Counted from the stretch's first letter, positions 40,121 through 53,535 are shown. The stretch is DNA of 64,000 nucleotides from Aphidius gifuensis (GCF_014905175.1 NC_057790.1:4464001-4528000); one strand, 5' to 3'. The notes: generated from the letters alone by a model not told the origin. Numbers and translations: made by a program.

Positions 40121-42635
40121 AATGGAAAATATTTTAAAAATCGTTTCATGTTTTGTTGGTTCAAGCCAATTGAATTTATTATTATTTTATTTCAAAGATA
40201 TAATTTATATTTATTTATTTTTATACACAAAAATTTTTGAATATTCAAAATAAACAATTGTAATAATTTAAATAGAAAATTTACAGTAATTTATATCAAG
40301 ATGTTTCATTGTGTATTGGCGCATATATAAATTATCATATATACAACATCATGGTCCAGTGTTGTTGGAATCCAACTGAGTAATTTCTATTGAACATCAA
40401 CGAATATTTTATTTATCTGTGTAGAAAAAAAATACAAGAATACATGCACACCAAGAGTCTAGTATTTGATGAGTTTACAAACATAATCGAACAATCGATG
40501 ATAGGCTCGGTTGGATTATGAAGTGCGTCTCTTTATAAATGTTTTTATGTTTTTTTTTTATATTATAGATTTTTTTTTCTCTCGGTAGATATCTTTTGTG
40601 AGTTAGACACACGACCTGAGGGGTCACAATGGCCTCGACAAAAGAAATATATAATCACCGATGAATATCACAGACAAGAGTAGAAAGACCAAAGCCATCA
40701 GGGTGATAAACATCGATAGATGCAAAAGTATGCCATGTGGTTTTAGCGACTCTCTGTTCTGATGATGAAAAAATGAATACAGCCATGATGCTGCTAGAGA
40801 TCAAGACTTTTCGCACCAAAGAATTGTTGTTGTGAATACATGTGTGTATGTGTATTTATATATACAACACAAAATGAAAAATATATACTGAAAATGTTTA
40901 CAATACATATCTATATATATGAAGGTAGACGCGAGTTTAGTTTACGATCACAAGCGCGGAACGATGACAATGTTGAACGCGTGGCTCTAAATCATCCAGC
41001 ATTTCGTTCTTTATTCTTAACCTTAACGTTTCAAATATATATATATATTTTACCCACATATTTTTCTTATTTTTATTTTTTTCATATATATACAGCAGAC
41101 CTTGTTTGAGCATATTTATGCAACGCACTGACCATACATTTTTTAGCACAAATCTTGGCTTATACCTTGAAGAAAATACACTCCAAAGAATTCATATATA
41201 GAAGAGAAGCTTTAACGACAATGCAAAAGGACCGGCTTTACCTTGCAAAAAGATTTACGTTTAAAGCTTACAGAGGGTCAAAAAAAAACGAAGGCAATGT
41301 AAGACTCAGGATACGCCCTGAACTCTTCAATATAGTCTTTTGAAAAATAAAAAAATGCAAAAAGTCATGTTTCTTTTGACTTGTTTCACCGAACAACATC
41401 TTCAAACGATCAATATGTTTATAAGATGCACATTTTCATATGACAAATGTTTTTTTTTTTTTTTCGTCTTCTTTCAAGTCAGTTAATGTCAATATTTTAG
41501 TTCAGACTATACATGATAAATGACACAAAAATAATAAATAAACAAAGAAACCAGAATAGATTTATATTTGCATTTTAATATATATATGCAGTCTATTTTA
41601 ATGGGTTCATATAATCTTTTGAGATCTTTGGTTTAATACATTGCATTTCAAATCATGAAAAAATAAAAAAATATTGTCGAGATGCTTGTGATGATTATAA
41701 TTTTAACTAGAAGATATGACCTAGGATAGATGATCAAAGTGAAAGTAAACGAGGTCGTCATTTGTCCTGGTAGGTCAAAGGACACAACATGAATTGATCG
41801 AGCACAGTACATCATTTGGAATGAATTACGAATCGTTACAAGCAATATACAGATAGACATTCACTCACACCACCACCACCACTACCACTAGCACCACCCA
41901 TGGGAACAACTTGACGAGGACATTTATTAAGCAATCGACTGGTTATAACATTGGTTGGTCTATGTGTTGTTGCAAGATCAGATACCATTTTGCTGGTCAG
42001 AACAAGATTAAAAAAATAAATAAAAATGTGAATTAAAATAAAAAAAAAAAATGTCAGGTCTATATGAACACAATATTAGACCCCCTGGGTAGCGTTGGCC
42101 AACTGTGACATGCGTCAAGTTTGCATCCTGGTATAGACAAAGTGAAAGAGACAAACAAATATTGAATGAAAAGAAAAAAAAAAAAACCTTCATCTACAAT
42201 CACAAAATTTTTCATTTTTATATTCTCATGGTTCTCAAGAATAATAATAATAATAATCAACTGAGGAAAAAAAACATCTCCTGCTGTTTTTATTTGATTT
42301 TGTTCTTCCGGATTTTTTTATGTATTTAATTTTTCATATATTATTGAATATAGATATTTTTTTTTCCTTTCTATACCAATATGTTAGGATTTTGGAAAAC
42401 GTGACTGAGTGCTAAAGATTTAGAATTTTCAACTAAACTGTTCGTCAAATATTTGTAATTCACTCGAGATCTTTTGTCCCCTTCCAAGTTTCTCGGATCC
42501 TTACGAAAAAAAAAAAAAAATCCCTCATCTTTTTAGCACTTGAAGAGTCTCACTTCCGATGAATTCAAAAGCTCTCCCTATAACTGACGGTCAATTATTG
42601 GCAAACCTTAGAGCTAAAGACCCTTTTCGCTTCCC

Positions 42636-42662
42636 TTTTTTATTTTCGGAGAAAATAAAAAA
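42636..42662. repeat. Perfect AT-rich hairpin
   Basis: TTTTTTATTTTC, loop GGA, then GAAAATAAAAAA: twelve perfect pairs with a three-base loop. No U-tract follows and no gene end is nearby, so no function is assigned. Confidence 0.7.
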
Positions 42663-44006
42663 ATAATAAGTGTATGTACTTGCAATAGTGGTGTACGTGA
42701 CTTGAGCCGATCGGCTGAATGTTTGAAGCAAGAAATAAGATGCTTGTCGTATTCGGTACATATCTATATATGTAGATATCAGAAGAGAAAATAAAAAAAT
42801 ATCAAAAAGAAAAAAAAAAATGCCGGAATTTCAACGTTGTAACGATAACACGCTGTTCTCTATCAGGCTCTCTCGTTGAAAGGATCCCTCTCTGACTTTA
42901 GCTTTTAAGAGTGTACCTGGTTCGTCTTATCGAAAAGGTTATCGTTAACTTGGGTATGGATTTTTTTCTTTTTTCATTTTTTTTAATTTTAAAAACCCTC
43001 TCTTCTTCATCTTCTTCTTCGTCTTCTATATACTCGAGGTAGAGGTACACACATATACCGCAATAGAGTTCCATCGATGGTTAATGTCCCGGTCGAAGAA
43101 GATCTGGCCATCGGTTTTTCATATATACCGTTACAGTCAAAGCCTGAGCTCAGAATCTATACAGCTATCGTCTTTAATCCGAGAAAGAAAGGATACAAGA
43201 AAAAGTGAGACAGTTGATTGTATATACATATTTATATACATTACAAACGTCGAAGAAGAAGAAGAAGATGAACATCATGTTATCATCATCAGTGTATATA
43301 ACGACATTTCGCACGTGGACGCCAATGTGCTTGCGAGTTCACAGCGAAAAAGTCTACTTGCGACTATCTAGCAATAATCAACATGAAGAAAAAAAAACAA
43401 GCAAGTGAAAAAAAAAAAAAAAAAACTTGTGTGAGGATGAATGAATAATGAAAAAGAAAAAAACAAAAAAAAAAAAATTGTTTGAATATAAAGTCGACGG
43501 TGGTAGATGGTTCCACATGAAAATGTCGTGTGTTGGTTAGAAAAATATTGTTGGAGTTTACATACGTTATCTGATCACAAAATAAGGCTACCTTGAATGA
43601 GATGAATGCCTTCACATGTTTCTTGCACTTGTCTAGGCATATCCCTGCCCTGCTTTTCGTCTTATCACAACAAGTTTTGCCCTTTTCTGGGTGACTGGCC
43701 TTTCTGGATATATTTACTATACAGATTGTATAAATAGATTTTTTTATTTATTTATATACATATAGTTCAGGTAGAAATTTTGAGTTGGTTCGATGTTGAA
43801 TAAATTGAAGTTTAAATTGACGTCAACAATTTTACGGGTCAAATAATTTGATAGTAATTAGGTCGATGTGTTAATTAATTTTTTTACTCTATAAAAAATT
43901 ACATCGTTGACTTTTTAAAATGCTCTTGTAGCGTTTTGCTTTTATAATTTTTTAATTTTCATTTTACAGAAATATTAATTTTTTATTTTTTGAATTACTG
44001 TTGCAG

Positions 44007-44087
44007 AATGCAGATGCGATATGAATTTCAATGGAACAAGTGCACGACGACATTGATTTAAAACTTTCGTCATCAATGACAATAGTG
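44007..44087 (+). ncRNA. Exon-like unit B of a plus-strand exon family
   Basis: The unit is preceded by TGAATTACTGTTGCAG and followed by GTGAGTTTATAAA, and is 81 bases long. It is homologous to unit A, 22.6 kb away on the same strand, including its splice-site flanks. A second acceptor-like TTTTCATTTTACAG lies 37 bases upstream. Frames are interrupted, so it is taken as non-coding. Conservation of both the unit and its splice ends favours a real spliced exon or a repeat selected for those ends. Confidence 0.4.
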
Positions 44088-47000
44088 GTGAGTTTATAAA
44101 TATTTTTTTAACAATTTAATTTTAATTTTTTCATTTGCATATCATTTTGTCAAATTTTCAAGTCATTTGAACTTTGCGTATTGTTCTTTCGTGTTTATAT
44201 AAAATTTTTTTTTAAAAAGCATCAAAACAAGCATATAAACGAGCAAAAAACCATGTGCAAGTCCATAATTTATTGCATTTTTGAAAATTCGTGTGCACCA
44301 TCTATTAACCAGCCATCTCGTGCACTTATCTCGGTATATGCGATAAGGATATATATGCTGTTGCGGATACGGTTTAAACGCGCGATGGCCTCCTGTTATA
44401 AAAGAGTTCCTCGACCCTGGCCTACACGACCTTGAATTCCTTCAGCAGCCCAAAACGACCAGGTCTGCATTATCAAACTCAGGACACAATAAGAAAGAGT
44501 GAAAGAAACTAAAAATTTATAAATTATTATTAAAAGAATAAAAAATCATATAAATTGTAAAAACAAATTAATATATACATATAATTTAAAGAAATTGTCA
44601 AACTTGGAGAGTTTCTGGCTGGGTCTGCAGTTGATCGATGAGTAGTACTAATTTAACGAGATATAAATAAAGTCTCATTTTGAAAAGATTCACGTCTTTT
44701 CAACGCATGAATATGCGGGTTTTCAGAGTGAAAAGTATATGTGTCTGCATGTGTATGTGTGTGTGATATGCCAAGATGCTCGTTTCAGAATGACAAGTTC
44801 ATTTTATTAAGACGCGTTTGCAGACCGCATTATGGTCCTCGCGTGTTATTCGCGGTTGCCTGTGACCTGGTCTCCCTTGCTTCTTTTGGTCTCACTTATA
44901 TATTATATTTTTTTTTTTCCTCCTCTCTCTATTCATGGACACGTACGTGTACGTATATATATACACACGTCCATTACCCAGGGTGAAGCGTGATCACGAG
45001 GGCGCGAGTATGCACTCGCAAACAGCCGAGATCCCGCTGATCCTACTTGTGCATATATATAGTCAGTGAGGTTCATACAATATACACAAGAAAAAGCAAA
45101 AAAAAAACAAAAAAATAAATTTAAAAAACAAAAAACGAACGCATATATACTGTACGCGCCGAGTGTGAACGGATATGTCGCTTTCTTTGATGCCTCCGTC
45201 TCTCTTGTCATGTTTTTTTATTTTTTTCTATTTTTCAATGCTTCTTTATTACGCACATCTTCAAGACATTTCTGTCTTCACATCGTAATACAACGAATGA
45301 CATTTATCCATCTATTCGTCTTTGTATATAAAGTGGATTGTAGTCTTATATTCATTTCTTCAATTTATTTTATATATATTTTTATCACTGAAAAATTTAA
45401 TTATACTGATGCGTCATCCTTGGTTATTATTATATCTCACTTTAATAATCATTGTAGAGTGGTTAAGGCATTTTTAAATTCGATTGGTATGTTGTATAAT
45501 TTATATATAGCCAGCAATCATCACCTAATTACAGCAAGTCTTCCTTGAGCATAATACAGCATTCCATTATTATACCAGTCAGCGGCTAATGTGGCCCAGA
45601 TTACTGACCTACACTTCCAACAGTTGTAAAGTTGTCATAAGTAATAAAATATGAACAAACACATTCATTCATTATAAAAAAAAAAAACATTAATCATTTA
45701 AAAGCAATAAACTGTCTAGGAAAATGACACCCAAGCATCACATAAAAAAGTTGATTGTCTGCTTTGCATATATAGTCAGTTATTGCCTACAAAAAACAAC
45801 GATGAGCTTGTGTATATGCCAAAACATTGTCGTCATTTTACGAGGATATTCAACAACAAGGAATGTTTTCATTCCTCTTCAATTCTCTAGTCAGTCAACC
45901 ACAACAATTTTCCATAAGCGTGAAATCTCAAGCATGAACAATATCCATGGGTTTTAGTAGATATAATAATGACAAAGTGAAAAACCGGTTATTCAGCAAT
46001 ATGGCACGCTGATTTTTAATATATACATTATTGATGATAACAACTTATGGATAACCAAGTTTTTCACAATTATTGTTATTTCATTATTTGTAACAAACAT
46101 TAATATAAAAATATATAAAATATTACGTGGATCAACGCATCTTTGGTATGCAAAATTTATCATCACATTTTTATATTCATATATGTAAATTGTTTATACA
46201 ATTTTTCCCTTTTGCAATGTTAAAAATTCCGTGGAAAATAATTTCAAGTGTATATGAATTTAGGATAAAAATCAACCAAAAGATTTTGAATATGAAGAAA
46301 AAGCGCGTGCCAGTAATTTTTTTTCTTGGGCAGGTTTACTTAGCGGTCTTTCTTCTATTACAACGACTACTATGTACCGATCTAACACACAGTAAAAGAG
46401 ATGAAGAAAAAAAATAGTTGGATAAATTGAATGTATAGAAAAAAAAAAAGATAGAGAAAAAGAAAGAGAAAGAGAAGTACAGTAAGATGAACACACAGCA
46501 TTGGCCGTGACTCCTGCCAGAGATCTCTTCGACATCGATGGATCAACGACCCCAGTATACCACATTGCTTGAAATTACTATATACGTTACCAGGATTATC
46601 CCGTAGTTTACCGATTCTATGATTCATGTACTGTGCGGTGGGGTCATCCAGTACAGAAAATACTTGAATAAGAAAACAATAATATAAAAAATAAATAAAA
46701 AGTAATAGAAACAAACACAGAACGTGACAAAAATGATAAAATAATAACAATATCCATGAATATAATTTTTCTACATGTCAAATCATTGTAAAAACATGTC
46801 ATATTATTTGCTGATATATACAGCCATACATGAGAGTCATATATAAAATTACTGTGATAGTATATTCATTGAATAATCGTGGTATATCAGATGGATCGAT
46901 ATGACGTTGAGAGGTCAAAGGGCCCACTAACTCTTGGTAACAATATACGTGCAAGCTATATCTTCTCCAATTGTGTATCTCTTTTTTTTCTTTCGTCAAC

Positions 47001-47553
47001 TGCATATTGGCTTAAAACATATCATTCAAACTGGACTTTGATGTTTACTGTCACACAGATACATCGTAAATGCATTAGTTCAACAGCTATATATACAATA
47101 TATAATATACAAAACTAATAATAAAATGTTATTATCGATAAATTTTCATTCGTCAATATTGTAACATGAGTTTACCATTAAAATTGAATTGAAAATTAAA
47201 TTCAAATATGATTGTAAAATAAATTTTTGATATGCAATTTAAATACAAATGATTATTATAATATATAAATAGGTCTTGATATAACTTCTTCAGTAGTCAA
47301 GTACGTAAAAATGAAAAAAAAAAACTAAAAAAGAAGGAATAAAAAAAGAAGATATTTCAAAAGAGTTCCACAGGTGGTCTCATTTTCCAACGAGACTACT
47401 AAAGATTTGCACGTTTACTTTACTTTTCTATCCTGGGATCAATACATTTACCCCAGATGGTTTCACAACGGATCTTGAGACTATATTTTTTGTGTTTGAT
47501 CTAGTCAACTGCCATGTGAATAAAGCAAGATTAAAATACACCTATATATGTAT

Positions 47554-47573
47554 ATAAGAATATATATTCTTAT
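47554..47573. repeat. Perfect 20-base palindrome
   Basis: ATAAGAATATATATTCTTAT is its own reverse complement. AT-rich palindromes arise easily at this base composition, but perfect 20-mers containing G and C are uncommon. Confidence 0.75.
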
Positions 47574-47833
47574 GGTTACAACATTTACACGTAGATATAT
47601 CATAAGTTTATATAAAAGAAAAAGATCCAAGACTACTATCTAGGCAGTATATACAGACACTGACGAATCATTGCAATTAATAAAATGTTTCCCTGCTTAT
47701 TGTCGTGTGGCTACTTGGTTATGCTACCCTTTTCACGGTGGCCAAACACATGGTTATAAATGTATATTTGTGTATAAATTTATATATGCATACAATGTAT
47801 GAGATGATCAGTATCGAGGATTTTGCGGATTCA

Positions 47834-47872
47834 AACAACAACAACAACAATAACAGCAACAGCAACAACACA
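47834..47872. repeat. CAA/CAG trinucleotide run
   Basis: An interrupted run of CAA with some CAG and TAA units; it gives poly-Asn or poly-Leu translations depending on frame and strand. Confidence 0.75.
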
Positions 47873-50220
47873 CAAACCAGTATAAACAGCCACACGAGTG
47901 GCTTTTCAATGGACACGTATTAATTGAGCCGGTTCGTAGGACTGGCATTAGTTGATGTCCTCGTGTCGAGTTTCTACTATAGCGATTGTTCCAAGCTCTG
48001 TAGCCCTCACTTGTGATTCTTTCATGAGCATCACAGAAACTGATAACATAAACTAAAAGAAAAAAATAAAACAAAAAAAAAAAAAAAAACCCTCAGACAC
48101 ACATGAATCTTCTAGTTTTATTCAACAATGATGTGGATATATTAAAAGCATGGAAATCCATTGCCTATTATCTTTAAACACATCATCATCCTCATACATG
48201 GAATGTTTCATATGCAAATTTAGGTCTGTATTAGTATATGGGTATTTATTGTGTTGTTGAAGTATATAAATAAACATGCTACTTCATTATTATCATCATC
48301 AGCAACATCAGCATCATCATATAAACCATTGGTTTGTCTCTATATACTTAATGCCATCATCCACAAATTTATTTTAAATTTGTATATTTATTCCAGGTTA
48401 AAATAACAATTGGTATATAATGTACAACTTGTGTTTTATTTTTTTTATTTTTTGTTGGCTTGTCCAACATCCGGATTCATCAGACTTTTAATATTCTAAT
48501 GGATCTGCCACTCGACTGGCCTAAAAGCCCAGCTATATATATATATTTTTTGAAAAGCAAAGACTAAAGTAACACAAAAAATTAGATAAAGAAAGAAAAA
48601 TAATAAAAATACAAAATAAGAAGCACAGACTGTGGGTTGTAGCTGTCTATACTCTTTGGTGAAAGTTGGCTGATGAAATTGAGACTCTGGTTATATTACA
48701 AGCATACATCTTATGGTAAAACAAGAGACCCAATAACAAAGGGGTCCACTCAATGAGATTCAAATAGTCAGGATAAAAAAAAAATATATATTAAGGATTA
48801 AATTCAATGAGCAACTGAGAAAGCAATTTTGAATATATATTGATACATGAGTTTGCCCATGACTTGTCATTTACATTGGTATAAATCTTGTTGGTATTGA
48901 ATAAACATGTGTAACACAACCATTAAAAATTTAAGGAATTAAAAAAAGAAAAAAAAAAAAAGGTGTTCATTCAAATGATGCCACATTAAATCATATAATT
49001 TTTATCATTCACATGAAATTCATGCTTTAACAAAAAGAAAAATAATCATGATAAAAATTTCAACGAATAAAACGCAGACTCTTTTGAAGAAGTTTGTATA
49101 AATACATATAGATAGATGTGATGTCTTGTGTAGATTTTCAAAGCAATACAACGAGTAGTAGTTTTGTGGCAAGCCAACCGAGAATACATATACAACCAAC
49201 CAAAAAGACGAATGTAGATCAAAGATGTGATTTATTTTACGATCGTATGCACGCAAGTTTGGTTTATTTTATTTATTATTTTTTCTTTTGTCAGCTCAAT
49301 ATATATATTTTTATTTGTGATACAAGTAGAGCATTTTTTTTTTAGAATATAAATGAATAGAAAGTTAAAAAAATAAAGAAAAAAATTTTATCTTTTTATT
49401 GATTAATAGAATAAATGAATGAAATATTTTTGATTGTCGTGTGGTCATATTGACAAGTGCATGGCTTGAGTTGCATCAAGATGTGCATTATATGGCGCTG
49501 AAATAAACGTGACATGAAAGCCAAATTGAGTAACAGAGAAAATAAAAAAATATTTGACTTTTGAATTTGGAGATTGGCTCTTGCTAGCACCAGCAACATT
49601 CGAGTATGTATGTATAAATGAAGAAGCCTGAAAGACAGTAGCTTTGCAAACGTAACAAGAGTTGATCTTTTAAACTGATCAGATTTTCATTGGTCATGAT
49701 CTTAACTTCCGTAATGTATAAAATTGTCCTTGGTATTGGTATATATATCTTGTATTCGTATCATTATGTTTGATCATTTTAAAATGACCTCCTACATGGC
49801 AATGCTGATTGCATTTATATCTGTAAGATATTCTCATTCGAATATGGACAGTTGGGTGGGTTATATCAATGCCAAAGCGAGACATCGATCAAATCGCTTG
49901 CTAATTTTGAATAGGTGCTCGTTTAGGAATGAAGCATAACCAGAGGTCTTCCTCTCAGAGATTGGTTCGTTGTTTTCTTTTGTCCTGTATACATACAAAT
50001 TCTGTCTGGCTTTTTTTTTTTTTTTTTTTGTTCTTCCAAAATATAATATAATATTATATATTGCTGATAATCCTTCGCCAAAAAAAAATTCTCTATATAC
50101 TTGCTGAAACGAATTTTTGAGTTGAATCAAATTTTGACCTTTTGGTGATTTTTTATCATTTAAAATGAAAAAGAAAATAAAACAAAAAAAGTTTTCTTTT
50201 TTTTTTTTTTTCCATTTCAG

Positions 50221-50325
50221 TTGATACAGCTTGGTTGTCTGTATTGTCTGCGAACAGAGGTCAAATCGATTTCACCCAAAATTGAAGATAAAGTTTATGG
50301 GTTTGTAGGCAACCCCAGGTCAGGC
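50221..50325 (+). other. Candidate plus-strand exon, 105 bases, one frame open
   Basis: A long T tract ending in TTCCATTTCAG precedes it and GTAAGTCTT follows it, one of the best acceptor-donor pairs in the window. It is exactly 35 codons and fully open in phase 0 (starting LIQLGCLYCLRTEVK), closed in the other two frames. I do not recognise the peptide. It may be a coding exon of an unidentified gene, an exon of the same antisense RNA as units A-D, or a chance pair, since T tracts ending in AG are common here. Confidence 0.3.
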
Positions 50326-50329
50326 GTAA

Positions 50330-53000
50330 GTCTTATACTTGTCGTGTCTTATTATTATTTTTTTTATTTATCTTTTTGTTACTGTCTCTGTCACGAGGCC
50401 AATGTCCGAAACTCTTCACACTTTTGATTGTATTGGTAAGCCTTTTTTTTTCGTTTGAGTAACACCGAGTATTTTGGTTTTTTATTTTTTATTTTCTTAT
50501 TTATCATCTTCGTCTTGTGTCGCTCTGGTTGCGCGAAGCCAAAGCAAATCTTAAACCTTTTCTTAGTAGGCTAGCTGGCGCATTTCACACGTGTCAATCG
50601 AAGTAAAGATTTACCGTCACTGGTTTCTTGGGTGTACACACATTGGCTTGAAGCAACGTAACATATACTGGGTAACCCGTCTCCCCTTCGTAAATCAATC
50701 GGTCTGGTCACCTTCACAAGTCTTTTCGGACCAAACGTCGTACGAGAAACGATCGGAAACAATCTGTGGAAGCAAATCGGATCAACCAATTCAACGACTG
50801 TTATTTATTTATTTGATATTTTTTTTTTCATTCACTCGTTTAATGACGAGAACAGAAAACACAAGAAATAAATTTAACAAAAAAAAATAAATAAATAAAA
50901 TAATGTTTGACTGCTGGTTTGTTTTGTGAGATGGTATACAGAAAGAAAATAAGAACAAAATGGGTGAGAGAAATATTATTATAGAACCAATGAATCATCG
51001 ATTCTCAACTAGAGATATCGAACAACAACATACAATGTTATACAAAGAGCCAATTTTATCATAAAGAATAATAAAAGACGCCCTGCTATTTCTGATACTC
51101 TTTGACTTTTGACGGACATCCGAGAGTCATCTTGTGTGATGGAAAACGAGTATATAGCTGATATTCGATTCTCTCGCGCGCAAAGGCTCGTTAGCTGATC
51201 AACGCCCGTTGTCGACACTCGAACCTGCAAATTCCGTTAGGAATTTTCTTCACGTTCCCACAATATATACACAAGATACTATGAAACCCACCAAAGGATA
51301 TGCCGGAAAAAAAAAACAATAATAAAAAAAAAAGAGAAAGAGCGAGAAAAGTGGACACAGAAAGTTGCCTGTACATAAAAGATCTTGGGTGTGTGATATG
51401 TTGGTCATTCTCATCAATGATGATGATGGTGGTGGTGGTTTTTTAAATTTATTTTATTTTTTTTTTCATTAAAATACTACTTGTTTAAATTCATTTATGT
51501 TTATCAACAATAATAATTTTTTACTTTTTAAATTTACAATTATTTTTCTATAATATAATATTTTTTTGAAATGAAAAACACATTCACTTTTAATTATCTT
51601 TCTTTGGATGATTATAATCTTTTATTTTTTGTTGCCGTTATCTTGGCAAAAATAACGGATGCTTTTGCCATGTAAAGAGAAAGACGGTCAACTAGCTAGT
51701 TGTCGTTGTCGCTGTCGTTGTCTTCATCGTATCCAATCAACATTGAAACTCTTCTACTCGGTTTTATCTATTCATGTGGGGCTTTACAAAGTGTTAATGA
51801 AACCTGGGCCTGGTTGCCTAGTTATATATATCGCGTCATGTGTTTCTTTACTCTCAAGGGACACATATTAAAAAATAAAAAATAAAAAAAGTTACTTTAT
51901 ATCTTGTTTTTCTATTTTTTTTTTTTTTTGTGTTAATAAATTCAAGCATGTCTCATTTAGAAATGCATTGTTGGATATATTTAAATTTTCAAAATCACCT
52001 GTTATTATATTATTTATTTTATATTTTTTTTAATGTTCTTTGTGAGTGAGCTGTATTGATAGTTAATGAACAAGTTAAGAAAAAATAAATAAATGTATAC
52101 AGGTATATATGATCCTCGACTTGAAGGTGTATGCTAAATGTTCATACAAAAAACATACTTATACATGTATTTATGAATCTGTATAGAAAACTAAGAAGTT
52201 GTGTATGCTGGCGTATAAAAGTGCATAAAAGATTGCTATCCCAGTTTCATATAGGCCATCTTGGTGTATATTTTAGCGTTATCTTTAACATCCCCCAAGC
52301 ACACTTTTCAAAAAATTCTAGGCCTCGTCATTTTTACCAAAATAATATGTCTTATGATAAAAAAAATATGAAAAAAAAAAAAAGAAACCTTCATCATTGC
52401 TTTTTTGAATTTTTCCTATTTTTTTTTTTTGTTTATACTGTAGCTATATACTTGACTTTATAAACTGTATATAGTGAGTATGTATTTTAAAAGTAATTTG
52501 CCACTCACACCTCAGTTAGAATAAAAAAACAATTGTGTCATAAAGATGTTGCTTGCGATACGTTTTAAATTAAACTAAAAAAAAAAAGAAAAGCTTTTTG
52601 CTATTTTTTTTTTTGTTTGATCGAGTGAGTTGCTTTTGATATGTATGTTAATAAACTCATGACATTAGACAGATGACTTTTCTGAAACATTTAAAATTAC
52701 TTAATGATAATAAGTGATTTACCATTATTTGTCTATAAATTATTTAATATTAATTATTATTGACATGCTAACCAGTGAGAGGATAACAAGTATATACCAT
52801 TAATTATTTTAAAAATCAATTTAACTGTAATTAAATGAAGACATTGTTAATACGGTTTTGAATATTTGACACGTAATATGTGATTAACATTTGAATCAAA
52901 TGATTTGATTCGCTGTTGATGGGGAATTTTTCGACCAACCAGCGCGCGCTGCGAAAAAAAAAAACTATAATGTAACCAAAATATTATGTAAACGAGCCTT
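50330..53000. other. Non-coding stretch with two balanced islands
   Basis: The islands at 50540-50790 and 51110-51250 are open in one or more frames on both strands. The first has a minus-strand acceptor-like TTTGCTTCCACAG near 50766 and the second TTTGCAG near 51227, but no matching exon is convincing. An eight-pair hairpin, GAATCAAA-TGA-TTTGATTC, is at 52893-52911. The rest is A/T-rich. Confidence 0.5.
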
Positions 53001-53007
53001 TAGTTTT

Positions 53008-53024
53008 TACTGCCCCCTGCGATA
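53008..53024 (-). promoter_or_regulatory. CTCF core-like motif, first duplicate
   Basis: On the minus strand AGGGGGCAGT matches the right half of the CTCF consensus completely. It sits about 120 bases upstream of duplicated unit 1, as the stronger site at 53501 sits upstream of unit 2. The left half matches poorly. Confidence 0.25.
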
Positions 53025-53126
53025 CATAAAAAAAAAAAAAACAAACCAACCGGCATAAATCCTCGTGATAGACGTAATAAATATTACTCCGACTTGAGAT
53101 ATTAATTGTTGTTAAATAATTTCAGT

Positions 53127-53400
53127 GAATATTATAAAGTGATATAAAAACTGTAGTGATTTTCGTGACGAATTTACTGATCTATTTATTATTACGTATC
53201 AATAATTTTTTAATACTAAAATCATTGTTTAAAAAAAAAACTTTTGTGATTTTTTTTAATGCTGGTAGTTTATTATTAAAATTTGTAATTAACAAATATT
53301 GGTGTTGTGTTTGTAAAATAATATTTGAAAACATTTAATTTAATTATTTTATCAAAATTCGGTTGAAAATTTTATATGCTTTAGGGCAAATTGTATGTGT
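53127..53400 (+). repeat. Tandem duplication at the 53 kb locus, copy 1
   Basis: Copy 1 begins ATTATAAAGTGATATAAAAA and continues GTAGTGATTTTCGTGACGAA. Copy 2, about 490 bases to the right, has ATTATAAAGTTATAATAAAA and GTAGTGGTTTTCGCGACGAA. Similarity resumes later at AACATTTAATTTAATTATT and ATATGCTTTAG. Both copies carry a TATAAAG box-like element about 25 bases before the best-conserved stretch, as expected of a duplicated promoter and transcript start. Confidence 0.6.
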
Positions 53401-53439
53401 TGGTTTTTGTTAATATTTTTTTTTTTTTTTTTGGCCCTT

Positions 53440-53535
53440 TGGCGGCCATGATAATGAAAAAAACAATAGGCACCCAAAATAATAGCATGACTCACTTTTC
53501 GCCGCCATCTTGTGGCAAATAGAGAGAGAGAGAAA
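53440..53535. promoter_or_regulatory. Compact YY1/PHO, CTCF and GAGA motif cluster
   Basis: Within 95 bases are GGCGGCCAT, then GCCGCCATCTTGTGG at 53501-53515, then an AG run at 53521-53533. The middle motif on the minus strand is CCACAAGATGGCGGC, matching 14 of 15 CTCF consensus positions and containing the whole YY1 consensus AAGATGGCGGC. PHO plus GAGA sites are typical of insect Polycomb response elements, and YY1 sites also mark promoters. The cluster lies 100 bases upstream of duplication copy 2. Confidence 0.42.

Larger units (their letters stand above)
32590..43980. other. Non-coding stretch, A/T-rich with simple repeats
   Basis: Presumed intron of the minus-strand transcript. It contains a GCA run of six units at 40103-40120, AAAT/TTTA tetranucleotide runs near 37797-37820 and 38121-38140, a 25-base T tract at 39483-39507 and a perfect 12-base-pair hairpin at 42636-42662. 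Mildly balanced islands occur near 33180-33340, 37280-37440, 38160-38290, 39700-39850 and 42840-43150. No splice pair or coding frame convinced me. Confidence 0.6.
44095..50210. other. Non-coding stretch between unit B and the 50.2 kb candidate exon
   Basis: A/T-rich. Balanced islands lie at 44280-44470 and 44740-45060. A CAA/CAG run is at 47834-47872. A perfect 20-base palindrome is at 47554-47573 and a nine-pair ACAAATTTA/TAAATTTGT inverted repeat near 48363-48383. No gene was identified. Confidence 0.6.

Noticed and set aside
45066..45548. 160-codon plus-strand frame, the longest apart from the transporter
   Set aside because: Composed of Lys-rich then Phe/Ile/Tyr-rich runs from A and T tracts; no domain, signal or conserved motif.
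47480..47515. Minus-strand TGACTAGATC resembling the miR-279/996 seed
   Set aside because: The preceding sequence cannot form the required hairpin arm; only the seed matches.
48650..48690. CTCTTTGGTGAAAGTTGGCTG resembling miR-9b
   Set aside because: Matches beyond the first nine bases are poor and no complementary arm follows.
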